A DNA stretch of 18,976 bases from an uncultured Thalassolituus sp. (GTDB lineage: Bacteria; Pseudomonadota; Gammaproteobacteria; Pseudomonadales; Oceanobacteraceae): contig CAJXIT010000019.1 of the NCBI GenBank assembly GCA_913054055.1, positions 1 to 18,976 of the forward strand, read 5' to 3'. Below, piece after piece: positions 9,091-16,719 of this stretch. How positions within the stretch are numbered: the first letter of the stretch is position 1; each line of letters starts with the position of its first letter. A program made the position numbers and the translations under genes. The notes under the pieces were generated by a model that did not search any database, was not told where the DNA came from, and saw nothing but the letters and a program-made list of their open reading frames with translations.

Positions 9091-9234
9091 CTACTCAAAA
9101 TAATGATCGTTTTGGTGAGTTTGAAAAAATCGTTTCACTCATAGTAACGTTTATTGATCATTAATAAATGGGAAAAAAGCGCATAAAGATTGACCATTTT
9201 ATATGGTTGTACCCAGCGCAGGTGGGTATCCCAA

Positions 9235-9306
9235 ATCGCGCAGGGTACCCAAAGCGCTTCGCGGGGCATGCAAGCTGAGCTCGTACGAGGCCAGCCCCTG
9301 GCCGAT
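9235..9306 (+). repeat. Intergenic repeat family, copy A
   Basis: Copy A contains a 28-bp block (9244-9271, beginning GGTACCCAAAGCGC) that is identical to 12219-12246. It then has the 10-bp palindrome CTCGTACGAG (9280-9289) and the hairpin GGCCAG-CCC-CTGGCC (9289-9303). The other copies have GGTCAG/CTGACC here, so both sides of one base pair changed together. Confidence 0.85.
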
Positions 9307-9397
9307 TGGGTATTTGCTGTCCCGGGCGGCGCTGCACTCTAACCGGACGACGATTATGAAATTTTTTTTGTGGGAGACTGCTTGCAGGCGATTGAGC

Positions 9398-9580
9398 CTA
9401 GAATGATAAATGGATCCCCCCATGCGCGAGGATGACAGCGTGATCAAAATCGCTCAAAGGCTGAGCACCTTCGATGTCACCAGGTAATTGCTGCTCTATC
9501 ACCCCAGCGTTTACATCCATGTAAAAACCCGTGCCCGATAAACCTAATGCCCAGTCATTAATTTTCCTAAGACATTCTTC
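9398..9580 (-). pseudogene. Possible gene remnant, minus strand
   Basis: The minus strand is open for 60 codons from just after a stop at 9581-9583 to the TAG at 9398-9400. The product reads like real protein (INDWALGLSGTGFYMDVNAG, then VIEQQLPGDIEGAQPLSDFD). The only ATG, at 9518-9520, would give 40 residues and has no clear ribosome site. It may be the end of a gene broken by insertion of the neighbouring endonuclease segment, or a short real gene. I do not recognise the family. Confidence 0.35.
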
Positions 9581-9595
9581 TCACCCTTCATTACA

Positions 9596-10312
9596 ATGCC
9601 ATACTTAATCACTAATACATGGCACCTCTTGAACACTATCACCACCCCCATACTGCTGATCATCGGCCTGTTTGCCATTCAAACCAGCCAAGCCGCCTCC
9701 TTTTCACAAGCCAAAAAACAACTGGCCGCCCTGTACAAAGGCCAACATCAAACCAGCTTTTATTGCGGCTGCGATTTTTATTACCAAGGCAAAAAACTCA
9801 AACCGGATTTAAACAGCTGTGGCTACCAAGTGCGCAAACAAAAAAAGCGCGCATCGCGCATAGAATGGGAACACGTGATGCCAGCCTGGGCATTTGGCCA
9901 CCAACGCCAATGCTGGATACAAGGCCGCCGCAAAGCCTGTAAAAAAGACCCAGAATTTAAAATTATGGAAGGAGACATGCACAACCTAGTGCCCGCCATT
10001 GGCGAAGTAAACGGCGATCGATCCAACTACCGCTTTACTCAATGGAACGGCACCCCAACCCAATACGGCCAATGCGACATGGTGGTGGATTTTAAAAACA
10101 AACAAGTCCAACCACCTAACGAAAGCAAAGGGGTCATAGCCCGCACCTACTTTTATATGGCCGATCGCTACAACTTAAAACTGTCTAAAAAAGAGAAAAG
10201 GCTGTTTAAAATATGGGACAAACAAAACCCACCATCACGGTGGGAATGTCAAAGAAATGAACTAATCAAACAAAAACAAGGAAATAAAAACCAGTTTATA
10301 AAAGGGTGCTAA
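9596..10312 (+). CDS. endA: Endonuclease I (periplasmic/secreted nonspecific nuclease)
   Basis: The 238-residue protein matches the EndA/Vvn family (Endonuclease_1), nonspecific DNA/RNA nucleases of the periplasm or medium. A hydrophobic signal peptide runs to about residue 33 (QTSQA, then ASFSQ). The active site is visible: RIEWEHVMPAW with E92-H93 (general base region), then GDMHNLVPAIGEVNGDRSN with N130 as the metal-binding candidate. Eight cysteines (57, 59, 75, 106, 115, 160, 218, 238) would allow four disulfides, as in Vvn, and fit an oxidising compartment. The likely job is degrading extracellular or incoming DNA. ATG 9596 is used because the signal peptide follows at once; no good ribosome site is seen. 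The coding strand is unusually C/A-rich. Confidence 0.93.
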   Translation: MPYLITNTWHLLNTITTPILLIIGLFAIQTSQAASFSQAKKQLAALYKGQHQTSFYCGCDFYYQGKKLKPDLNSCGYQVRKQKKRASRIEWEHVMPAWAFGHQRQCWIQGRRKACKKDPEFKIMEGDMHNLVPAIGEVNGDRSNYRFTQWNGTPTQYGQCDMVVDFKNKQVQPPNESKGVIARTYFYMADRYNLKLSKKEKRLFKIWDKQNPPSRWECQRNELIKQKQGNKNQFIKGC

Positions 10313-10320
10313 CCACACCG

Positions 10321-10351
10321 CCCTAACCGTGTGAGGGTGCCCCGCGCCCGA
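10321..10351 (-). repeat. Intergenic repeat, copy E (inverted relative to 18147-18177)
   Basis: Read on the minus strand, this gives TCGGGCGCGG, two or three variable bases, ACCCTCACAC, then GTTAG. The plus strand at 18149-18175 has the same blocks. It lies between the convergent endonuclease I and lipoprotein genes, where it might help end transcription, although no T run follows. Confidence 0.7.
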
Positions 10352-10360
10352 CAAAATCAA

Positions 10361-10840
10361 CTAACGATACCCATCCCAATAATCATCATCTTCAATCACC
10401 CCCAACCCACTGCGCGGATAAACATGCGCCACCATATACACAAACACAGGGGATAAAACCGTTTTCCCCGCCTCCACAACAATCTCAACCGCAGGTTTTA
10501 ATTGCCTAGCAAACAAGCCACCCATCAGCTCATTGTATTCATCAATCACATACACACCCGGCGCCAAGTTATCCATCACCTCAACTAGTTTACCTTCTTT
10601 GAACTCCATCAAAGACTTATGCACCTGACCGGTTTTTTGATTTTTGAGTATTACCTCAACCCCAATCGACGTATTAGAACGCTTGCCCATGAACTGTTCG
10701 CCAAGAACAGGAAATACGATACGGCCAGTGGTGTTTGAGTTGGGAGGTGTTTGGATGTGAGATTGGGAAAGAGAGCCAGTGGAACAAGCCACTTTTAAAA
10801 GTAAAATACACAAAGCTGTTATTAATTTTGAAACCTGCAT
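10361..10840 (-). CDS. Probable lipoprotein with beta-sandwich-like domain, unknown function
   Basis: The 159-residue protein has a charged start (MQVSK), a hydrophobic core and LKVAC at 15-19. This resembles a lipobox, although the Lys at -3 is unusual, so lipidation at C19 is likely rather than certain. A Ser/Thr/Asn-rich linker is followed by a domain (about 38-140) with alternating strands such as GVEVILKNQKTGQ and LAPGVYVIDEYNE, recalling carboxypeptidase-regulatory or prealbumin-like sandwiches. The tail is acidic and aromatic (EDDDYWDGYR). I recognise no family. The gene follows a 29-codon membrane-peptide gene by 10 bases, with AAGGG upstream of the ATG at 10838-10840, so the two are probably co-transcribed. 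Confidence 0.75.
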   Translation of the reverse strand: MQVSKLITALCILLLKVACSTGSLSQSHIQTPPNSNTTGRIVFPVLGEQFMGKRSNTSIGVEVILKNQKTGQVHKSLMEFKEGKLVEVMDNLAPGVYVIDEYNELMGGLFARQLKPAVEIVVEAGKTVLSPVFVYMVAHVYPRSGLGVIEDDDYWDGYR

Positions 10841-10850
10841 CTATCAACCC

Positions 10851-10940
10851 TTATTTAAAAAACCAACCAACTACATTAAAAATGATAATACAGGCACCAG
10901 CAATCAAGCCAACAGCCCATAACAAATACAAAATATCCAT
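10851..10940 (-). CDS. 29-residue single-span membrane peptide
   Basis: ATG 10938-10940 opens 29 codons ending in TAA at 10851-10853. The product is one hydrophobic helix (MDILYLLWAVGLIAGACIII, then a short tail ending WFFK), the length of a membrane span, with an acidic N-end and a basic C-end that suggests N-out/C-in or a signal-anchor-like state. A purine-rich AGAAAGGGGG (10951-10960) stands 10 bases before the ATG. The stop is 10 bases before the lipoprotein gene. Its placement and hydrophobic pattern argue for a real small gene, perhaps a partner or stabiliser of the lipoprotein; that role is only a guess. Confidence 0.55.
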   Translation of the reverse strand: MDILYLLWAVGLIAGACIIIFNVVGWFFK

Positions 10941-11002
10941 TATAATAGAACCCCCTTTCTATTTTTAATTAGGTAACGTCTAGCGCAGCGGTAAGCCCTA
11001 CT

Positions 11003-11027
11003 AAAAAATCAAAAATCACCTGATTTT
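11003..11027 (-). terminator. Weak candidate terminator across the HNH stop codon
   Basis: On the minus strand AAAATCA, two G, then TGATTTT forms an AT-rich stem (11012-11027) overlapping the stop codon. A T run follows (11003-11008). The stem has few G-C pairs, so efficiency is doubtful. Confidence 0.3.
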
Positions 11028-11851
11028 CTATGTTGTGCTAAGTAGGTTTTATTGGGTGTGTATTTATAAGGCAAGTTAATGGTTTGGCCTTCTTTTTTAA
11101 CAAAGTACTCATTCACACTATCACGGGTGTAATGATCTTTAATATTGTTTGCCAGTATCAGGCGATAATCATCGTCCAAGCTAATCAGTTTAGAATCAAA
11201 AGCCGCATCATAAGTCGCCGATAAATATAAACCATTACTAGGGTCTAACCGTTTAGCAAGGTCATCGGCCCATGGGATAATATGGCTAGCGCGATTCACT
11301 TGTGGAATATTCAACCCTGTGATGCAGCATGAATCATTGTAGATATTCATTAACATGCGGCGAAATACGTTTTGATTTAAGCGGGCCTTCACACGGCGTA
11401 TAACATCTTCGCCTTCGGTCTTTTTTAATCCATCAATCAGTACATCTATGTGCTGTGGTTCAGTATCAAGGTGATTTGATAACTCTGATCCATTGCCTTC
11501 AAAGCTGGTAAAGGCATCCATCAATGTGTTTTCTTGATGCGTTTCAACTAAAAACTTCTCGTAACTAGAGAGTGCCGCTTTACAATAACCCTTTGTTAAA
11601 TAACTAGGGGCGATACCCGTACTTAACCAAATACTGGCATTGGCTTTTTTCTGTTCTGAATTGACAAGGGCTTTAAGTTCAGAGATGCGAGCTAAAGACG
11701 TGATATTCCAGATATCAATACAGTCTTGAAATTCAAAAGGCTGTACTGTAAGCATTTCACTTAATAGATCTAACGCACGAATATAGGAGGTGGCTTTGCC
11801 GCTGCCTGATATGTTGGTTTTGTATAAGTATTCTGAATAATGTGCTTTCAT
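11009..11851 (-). CDS. HNH endonuclease (HNH_2-type restriction-like nuclease)
   Basis: The 280-residue protein has an N-terminal helical region (1-140) and a C-terminal HNH nuclease domain of the HNH_2 type. Visible motifs are DSCCITGL (174-180, first strand), ASHIIPW with H190 as the metal or catalytic His, SNGLYLS with N206, and TYDAAFDSKLI at 213-223. The position where many relatives have His is Tyr214, worth noting because this could alter catalysis, although some family members may tolerate it. Such stand-alone nucleases usually act in restriction or mobile-element defence; no methyltransferase lies nearby. The start (ATG 11849-11851) has no ribosome site and sits just after a 28-codon ORF, so coupling or reinitiation is possible. 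Confidence 0.85.
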   Translation of the reverse strand: MKAHYSEYLYKTNISGSGKATSYIRALDLLSEMLTVQPFEFQDCIDIWNITSLARISELKALVNSEQKKANASIWLSTGIAPSYLTKGYCKAALSSYEKFLVETHQENTLMDAFTSFEGNGSELSNHLDTEPQHIDVLIDGLKKTEGEDVIRRVKARLNQNVFRRMLMNIYNDSCCITGLNIPQVNRASHIIPWADDLAKRLDPSNGLYLSATYDAAFDSKLISLDDDYRLILANNIKDHYTRDSVNEYFVKKEGQTINLPYKYTPNKTYLAQHRKSGDF

Positions 11852-11864
11852 ACAATTATACTGT

Positions 11865-11951
11865 TTAAGTATCTTGTACCGTTTTAATATGAATCAAGTC
11901 ACCTTCCAGTGAATCTGTGGGTTTGGCTTTTAGGGCTTCTAGCGTGTCCAT
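11865..11951 (-). CDS. 28-codon ORF upstream of the HNH nuclease gene
   Basis: ATG 11949-11951 opens 28 codons ending in TAA at 11865-11867, 13 bases before the HNH start. The peptide is charged and soluble (MDTLEALKAKPTDSLEG, then a short tail ending VQDT). AGGA stands 9 bases ahead of the ATG, a better site than the nuclease's own. It may be a small gene coupled to the nuclease, a leader peptide, or the left-over start of a longer gene. Its size makes chance a real alternative. Confidence 0.4.
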   Translation of the reverse strand: MDTLEALKAKPTDSLEGDLIHIKTVQDT

Positions 11952-12307
11952 GGGTCTAATTCCTGAGAAACATAGGGACGACCGCTTGCGATGAAGCTTT
12001 TATGGTCATTCCTTAACCTATTTACTTATTCTTTTTAGTACTTCGTTTACCCAGTTTTATAACTCATTAGAAGAATTGAGACAATGGTAATGACGTCCAG
12101 TTTTATTGCTGATTGATATGTGTTCGTTTTGTGGCTAGTTATGGGGGGCAGCATTCGCGAGGATGATTTAGGTGGTTGGCTTTCTGATCTGTTTTTATTC
12201 TGTTTATTTATCGCGCACGGTACCCAAAGCGCTTCGCGGGGCATGCTAGGTGCGCTCGTACGAGGTCAGCCCTCTGACCGATTTGTGTTTGTTTTATATG
12301 GTTCTAT
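11952..12307. other. 356-bp intergenic region with repeat copy B
   Basis: Between the HNH unit and the PhoD-like gene there is AT-rich sequence (11990-12120) without a convincing gene. TTCGCGAGGATGA at 12153-12165 resembles TGCGCGAGGATGA near repeat copy A (9423-9435). Repeat copy B follows at 12191-12282. Minus-strand promoters for the HNH unit probably lie here, but I cannot pick one out. Confidence 0.5.
12191..12282 (+). repeat. Intergenic repeat family, copy B (most complete)
   Basis: Copy B contains GTTTTTATTCTGTTTA (12191-12206, identical to 18272-18287), TATCGCGCACGG (12209-12220, also at 18291-18302) and the 28-bp block shared with copy A (12219-12246). It ends with the palindrome CTCGTACGAG (12255-12264) and the hairpin GGTCAG-CCCT-CTGACC (12264-12279). 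It joins features of copies A and C and so defines the full element of about 90 bp. Confidence 0.88.
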
Positions 12308-14278
12308 CTATGACAGTGCATTATCAATAATGCCTCCTTCAGGGCCTTTCATGGTGTAGCCTCCGCTAGGTTTGATGGTTAGTATGCGATCACGTTCTCC
12401 CATGTCTCCATCATGATTATAAACATGCAGATGAAGTTGTATGCGCTGATCGGTGGCATGCATGGTTAAGAAGTTTTGATACTCTCCTTCATGCCAAAGA
12501 CGTTTAATCTCTCCAAAGTCTTGCGATTCTTTTTCTCCAATAGGCAATGGCCCTCCTTCACTAATAAGATCTGATGCTAAGTCACCGGTTGTGCGATTAG
12601 TTATCGCTGATGACGTCACTTGATATAGCGGCTTATTAAATCCATCGGGGTGATAGGTAAAGGCATTTGAAATATGTATATCACCGGATATGTTAATAAA
12701 TTCAATATCAGGGCGAGTAACATGAAGCTCTCTGAAAATAGAGATCAATTGATTAAGCTGGCGTCGATTAGCTGGGCTATGCCAACTGTCTCGAATATCA
12801 TCTCTTAATTCACCAAATAATTCGGTGTCACTTATTTCAGCTTCAGCCATTAATACTTCAATCACTTCGGTGACAAAAATAAAAGGTACACTGTTTCCCA
12901 GCACAAGGTATTTAATATTCTGATTTGACCTAACTTGCTGGCAGTAGCGTTTAAAATCATTTAGCTGCTGATCAGAAATCACTTCTCCAGCATTTTTCCA
13001 ACGATATAAACTGGTCAGTTTCATGGCAATAGAGTTAAAAGATGGTAGCTCATCTAGTATGGCTTTAGCGGCATCTCCACCAAAATATCGAATGATTTGA
13101 TCAGCTGCAATCGCGATACCTTGAGAGACTTCTGTGGGTATGGCTAAATCTTCTCCGTATCGTCGGCTGTTACGCCCATCAAATATAAAGCACGCCATTG
13201 GGCCGCTCATATAAGCTTGATGGTTATCTACATTTAAATTTCGTTTAGACGCAGATTGAAGCACCGGGCTCCACTGGAATAAATATTCCTGAGCCGCCTG
13301 ACTAGCAAGGTCCTTCATTGCTTTATTTTCTTCTTTAAAGTGGGTTTCGTCACTGCCATAACCATCGCGTATTTCATGGTCATCCCACATGGCTAAATGA
13401 GGGTAATTTCTCATAACCGTTTGAAGCTCAGGAAAGCTCCAATGATAGCGATAATTTAAGCGATAAAGTGCTAGTAGGTCTTGCCGTTTTTGTGAGTTGC
13501 GATGCCAGCCTTCGTGGTCAAATACCTGCTTAACAAAATTGGTTTCTGGTATGCCATCAGAATATCCGGTATCCCCTAGCGCCCAGACGCGATGAGGTTC
13601 AAACGCTTCTACTATTTGGCGATACCATTTAAGAATGGGGTCTACATGCTGCCAAACTTTCGCCACACCTTGTTCTGCTACATACGGTTGATGACATGAC
13701 CACGCAATGGTTTTAGATACATTGCCGTCTATTTCTTCTTCAAATAATAGCGTGCCTTCTGCACTGGCTTTTGATTCGAAAATAAAGTAACTCATGCGGG
13801 CTTCATTAAATGCGGATGCCGCCAAGCTGTCGGCATCATCCCCGTGTAAGTAAACCGTTTGATCTAAGGTTTGCAACAAACCAGAGGTTTCAAAATCACG
13901 TTCTTCATTTGATCCAATAGCGAGCCTTACTAAGCGCCAAGCCCAGCGTTTAAATTGCTGCAGCGAAACGGGAATATGAAACTCCACCATCGTCGGCGCA
14001 CCGTTAAAGCCACTGATCACAGTCGATTGCCATAAGATAGAGTCTTCACTGATGTGATCTTGCGGGTATAGCAAAATAATATACTGGCCGCCGTATACAG
14101 GGCGCAGTAGAAAACTTCTTTGCCAATCTTTGATCTTTCCTACTACCGCTACATCATTTAATTTATTAGGGTAGCGAATGGCTTTTAAGCTACTGGTTGA
14201 TGAAGCGGTCATGCCGTCGGTTACAGTGGCAACGGCGGGAGAACCCGGCTGATTACCAAGGTTTGATGCGCCGCTCAT
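12308..14278 (-). CDS. PhoD-like metallophosphatase without export signal
   Basis: The 656-residue protein carries PhoD-type phosphatase signatures: ALGDTGYSDG at 234-243 (metal-binding D237), LAMWDDHEIRDG at 295-306 (WDDHE, the family hallmark), IFDGRNSRR at 365-373 (D367/R369) and ISGDIHISNAF at 530-540 (D533, H535). An N-terminal domain of about 220 residues, beta-rich, precedes the catalytic part. Classical PhoD is a Tat-exported Ca/Fe phosphodiesterase; this protein has no Tat or Sec signal and so probably acts in the cytoplasm on an unknown phosphoester. Its ATG overlaps the TGA of the upstream 814-residue gene by an ATGA, which implies translational coupling and joint function. Confidence 0.85.
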   Translation of the reverse strand: MSGASNLGNQPGSPAVATVTDGMTASSTSSLKAIRYPNKLNDVAVVGKIKDWQRSFLLRPVYGGQYIILLYPQDHISEDSILWQSTVISGFNGAPTMVEFHIPVSLQQFKRWAWRLVRLAIGSNEERDFETSGLLQTLDQTVYLHGDDADSLAASAFNEARMSYFIFESKASAEGTLLFEEEIDGNVSKTIAWSCHQPYVAEQGVAKVWQHVDPILKWYRQIVEAFEPHRVWALGDTGYSDGIPETNFVKQVFDHEGWHRNSQKRQDLLALYRLNYRYHWSFPELQTVMRNYPHLAMWDDHEIRDGYGSDETHFKEENKAMKDLASQAAQEYLFQWSPVLQSASKRNLNVDNHQAYMSGPMACFIFDGRNSRRYGEDLAIPTEVSQGIAIAADQIIRYFGGDAAKAILDELPSFNSIAMKLTSLYRWKNAGEVISDQQLNDFKRYCQQVRSNQNIKYLVLGNSVPFIFVTEVIEVLMAEAEISDTELFGELRDDIRDSWHSPANRRQLNQLISIFRELHVTRPDIEFINISGDIHISNAFTYHPDGFNKPLYQVTSSAITNRTTGDLASDLISEGGPLPIGEKESQDFGEIKRLWHEGEYQNFLTMHATDQRIQLHLHVYNHDGDMGERDRILTIKPSGGYTMKGPEGGIIDNALS

Positions 14279-16719
14279 AGTTTTGAGAACGGGTGGTTGC
14301 TTAATACAGACTCTAGGTGGCGCCCTAATACAATTTCAGAATTATATTCATCTAAGGTCAGTTGCCTTACGTCATTTTCATTCATGCGATTGCGCATTTG
14401 TCCCACTAACTCACGCTGCTGATCAATGTAATCTTTCACCTCATCAAACATATCACGCCACTGTTCATCAACAGTATTGTTCACGGCTTCAAAAAATGAT
14501 GACTCTGAATGTTCGTGAATCGGTAAGAAGAAACGCACGGCATCCGCATTTAAAAAATGGTAAGGAGACTTGCCACGTTCTAACAGCGCATTTGCTGTTC
14601 CCGGTTCTACTTCATAAGAGGCTTTACTCCAGTCAATGCAGCTTTTAATAACACCGTGATAATAAGACCAGCCTTTGCCTCCCGACATGTTCATAAACAT
14701 ACTTTTCATTAAGCTGGTGAAATTAAAGTCTTTAAGATCAGCAATGTTATTTTCATATTTTCCAACTAACTCTTCGCGTTTAAGGCGAGCATATTTTTTT
14801 GCTTGAACTTCTACAGCGCTGCGGCGAGCAGGGTTCACCACATCAAGAGTATGCCCGTAATCTTTCAGCTGCTCTAAATACGTTTGGCTATAACGGTACT
14901 TAGATAACGTCACTTCAAGACGAATATAATGAGGGTTCTTTCCTGTGGGTTCATCAAGGATTTTATACTTGGTTTTTACAATGGCTTTATTGCCATCAAT
15001 CACTTCTACTGTGGCTGGGAAAACCTTATATTGCTCTGACTCCATAGTATTGGTATACCAGCTATTGCTTTGTTTTAAACTGCACTTTGCAACATCGTCA
15101 AATCTGAAACCTGAAGATATGTCAGCGCCGCTTAACTCAACGGTTAAAGTTTCTGTAAATACATCACCATCATCAAAGCTTGTGATCTTTTTAGTAGATG
15201 CTTTCACCTCTGTAAAATCCGCATACACAGGTAAGGGAACCGCAGGGTTGATGACTTTATTTTCTTCTATATATTCATTGCGAACCATGTCTTCGTATTC
15301 ATTAATTAAATCAATTAATTCACGATATGGGTTAAGCACACGAGGGCACCAAACCGTTCCAATGGCGTCTAGGTAATGTGTCACTTTAACAGGTGAAAAT
15401 ACCTCAAATGCAACCTCAGTACTGGAATAATGTTCATCTTTACCTTCGGTTCTGTATTCTCGAACTTGCCCACTGGTCACACTACTGCCACTTAAGGTTT
15501 GCAACGCATTCTTTTGTGACACCTCTGAAATAGTGGATTCAACAATGGATCGTTTTTCACTTCTATTAGTATCACGGCTAAAACCCTCTTCGCTCATAGA
15601 CGCACCTAGATTAGAACCATAATCAAACAAGGTTCCCATATTGTTTTTTACTTGGCTGGCAAGCGTGTATGAAGAATTTAATGAGCTAGAAAGGTTACGG
15701 CTTGAACTCACAAGGTTTTGAGTGACGGTATTCTTGCTTTGCTGAATGAACAATTCTGAATCGGGGCTAACAGAATTTACAGATACAGGCCCTCTTAATT
15801 TAGGGGTTTGCAGTTCAATATCCACATGTTCTTTACGAAAAAATGCCCACTCGCGACTATTAACGATATTAACATCACTCAGGCTTTCTTCTGTTTCAAT
15901 AACATAAATATCTTTGAGGCCACCTGCAATCATATCGGTGATTTTTTCTTTCAGGTCAAAATCGCTTTTAATATAATCCGCAATATCTCCAAACCTATTT
16001 TCATTTTTTATTAAATCATCTAACAGTTGGCTGGCCATGGTTTTATGTGCCTTAGAAGCCCCCTTAAACTCTTGGGAATCTGCCAAACTATTGATTAATT
16101 TACCGGCGGCATCTTGTGGAGATAAGCGAACAATATCTTTAGAGACAAACTTGCCATCCAGTGCTAACTCTCCTTTTAGTACCATGCTGTTCATCATTGT
16201 ATTGTTTGTTGATAAACGTTCAACAATGTCAGCGTGTTCCTCTATCATCTCGCCATGTGCTTGTTCATCAGACACTCGCATTCCAGTGGCAAGCGCAGAC
16301 ATGCGACGAGCACTATTACGATTTAATTCTGCTGCACGACGAAATCTTTCAATTGGTGTGTTGGCCGCTCTTTCAAAATTTGGCTGCGCTAACTCTGCAT
16401 CACGAGCACGATCACGGAAATCGTCAATCGGACCCGCTGGCCCGACAATATCCATATCTTGATAATCTTCTAGCACATGAATAGGAAATACTGGCTCTAG
16501 CTCCCAACGCTTCTCATACAGTCTTACGGCTTCGATTAAGGACAAAACCTCGGCAAACTCTAATAACATTGTTCGGGATTTTTTTCGCGCATAAGAATAA
16601 GCCAAGGGCCCAAGTCTAGGAATTAATGTAAAGGACTCATATTCTGCTGTTAATTTATTATCATCTGCTAACTCGGTTGGTAAAGCCGAAACAGGGACAC
16701 TGGTATGGATAGCCGTCAT
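14275..16719 (-). CDS. 814-residue protein of unknown family, operon partner of the PhoD-like phosphatase
   Basis: The product has no signal peptide or membrane helix. Residues 1-300 look helical (SYARKKSRTMLLEFAEVLSL, Arg/Glu-rich 97-170). A Ser/Asn-rich segment at 326-415 (SSSRNLSSSLNSSYTLASQ) follows, then TEVAFEVFSPVKVTHYLDAI and WCPRVLNPYRELIDL (434-470), then a beta-like domain (about 495-620) and a helical C-terminus with likely coiled coil (745-790). The Ser-rich stretch flanked by strands resembles amphipathic regions of some pore-forming or surface-assembling proteins, but this is only a similarity of composition. I recognise no family. AAAGGA lies 9 bases before the ATG. It is the first gene of the operon; the phosphatase overlaps its stop codon. 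Confidence 0.82.
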   Translation of the reverse strand: MTAIHTSVPVSALPTELADDNKLTAEYESFTLIPRLGPLAYSYARKKSRTMLLEFAEVLSLIEAVRLYEKRWELEPVFPIHVLEDYQDMDIVGPAGPIDDFRDRARDAELAQPNFERAANTPIERFRRAAELNRNSARRMSALATGMRVSDEQAHGEMIEEHADIVERLSTNNTMMNSMVLKGELALDGKFVSKDIVRLSPQDAAGKLINSLADSQEFKGASKAHKTMASQLLDDLIKNENRFGDIADYIKSDFDLKEKITDMIAGGLKDIYVIETEESLSDVNIVNSREWAFFRKEHVDIELQTPKLRGPVSVNSVSPDSELFIQQSKNTVTQNLVSSSRNLSSSLNSSYTLASQVKNNMGTLFDYGSNLGASMSEEGFSRDTNRSEKRSIVESTISEVSQKNALQTLSGSSVTSGQVREYRTEGKDEHYSSTEVAFEVFSPVKVTHYLDAIGTVWCPRVLNPYRELIDLINEYEDMVRNEYIEENKVINPAVPLPVYADFTEVKASTKKITSFDDGDVFTETLTVELSGADISSGFRFDDVAKCSLKQSNSWYTNTMESEQYKVFPATVEVIDGNKAIVKTKYKILDEPTGKNPHYIRLEVTLSKYRYSQTYLEQLKDYGHTLDVVNPARRSAVEVQAKKYARLKREELVGKYENNIADLKDFNFTSLMKSMFMNMSGGKGWSYYHGVIKSCIDWSKASYEVEPGTANALLERGKSPYHFLNADAVRFFLPIHEHSESSFFEAVNNTVDEQWRDMFDEVKDYIDQQRELVGQMRNRMNENDVRQLTLDEYNSEIVLGRHLESVLSNHPFSKL

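Larger units (their letters stand above)
9091..9595. other. 505-bp gene-poor region with repeat copy A and a broken ORF
   Basis: The region upstream of the desaturase (9091-9200) is AT-rich and holds AATGATC and GATCATT in inverted orientation about 45 bases apart, a weak operator candidate. Repeat copy A follows at 9235-9306. The part from 9398 to 9580 is open on the minus strand and reads like protein, described separately. I see no complete gene. Confidence 0.6.

Noticed and set aside
9199..9447. Overlapping ORFs on both strands (82 and 67 codons)
   Set aside because: They translate repeat copy A and its flanks; the palindromes keep both strands open. No ribosome sites or protein-like character.
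10735..10968. 77-codon plus-strand ORF
   Set aside because: Antisense to the lipoprotein and small membrane peptide, Lys/Pro/Ile-rich from the A/C-rich strand, with no start signal.
12047..12359. 65- and 79-codon ORFs around repeat copy B
   Set aside because: Both read through the repeat; the minus-strand one starts inside the repeat block and the plus-strand one runs into the antisense of the PhoD gene.
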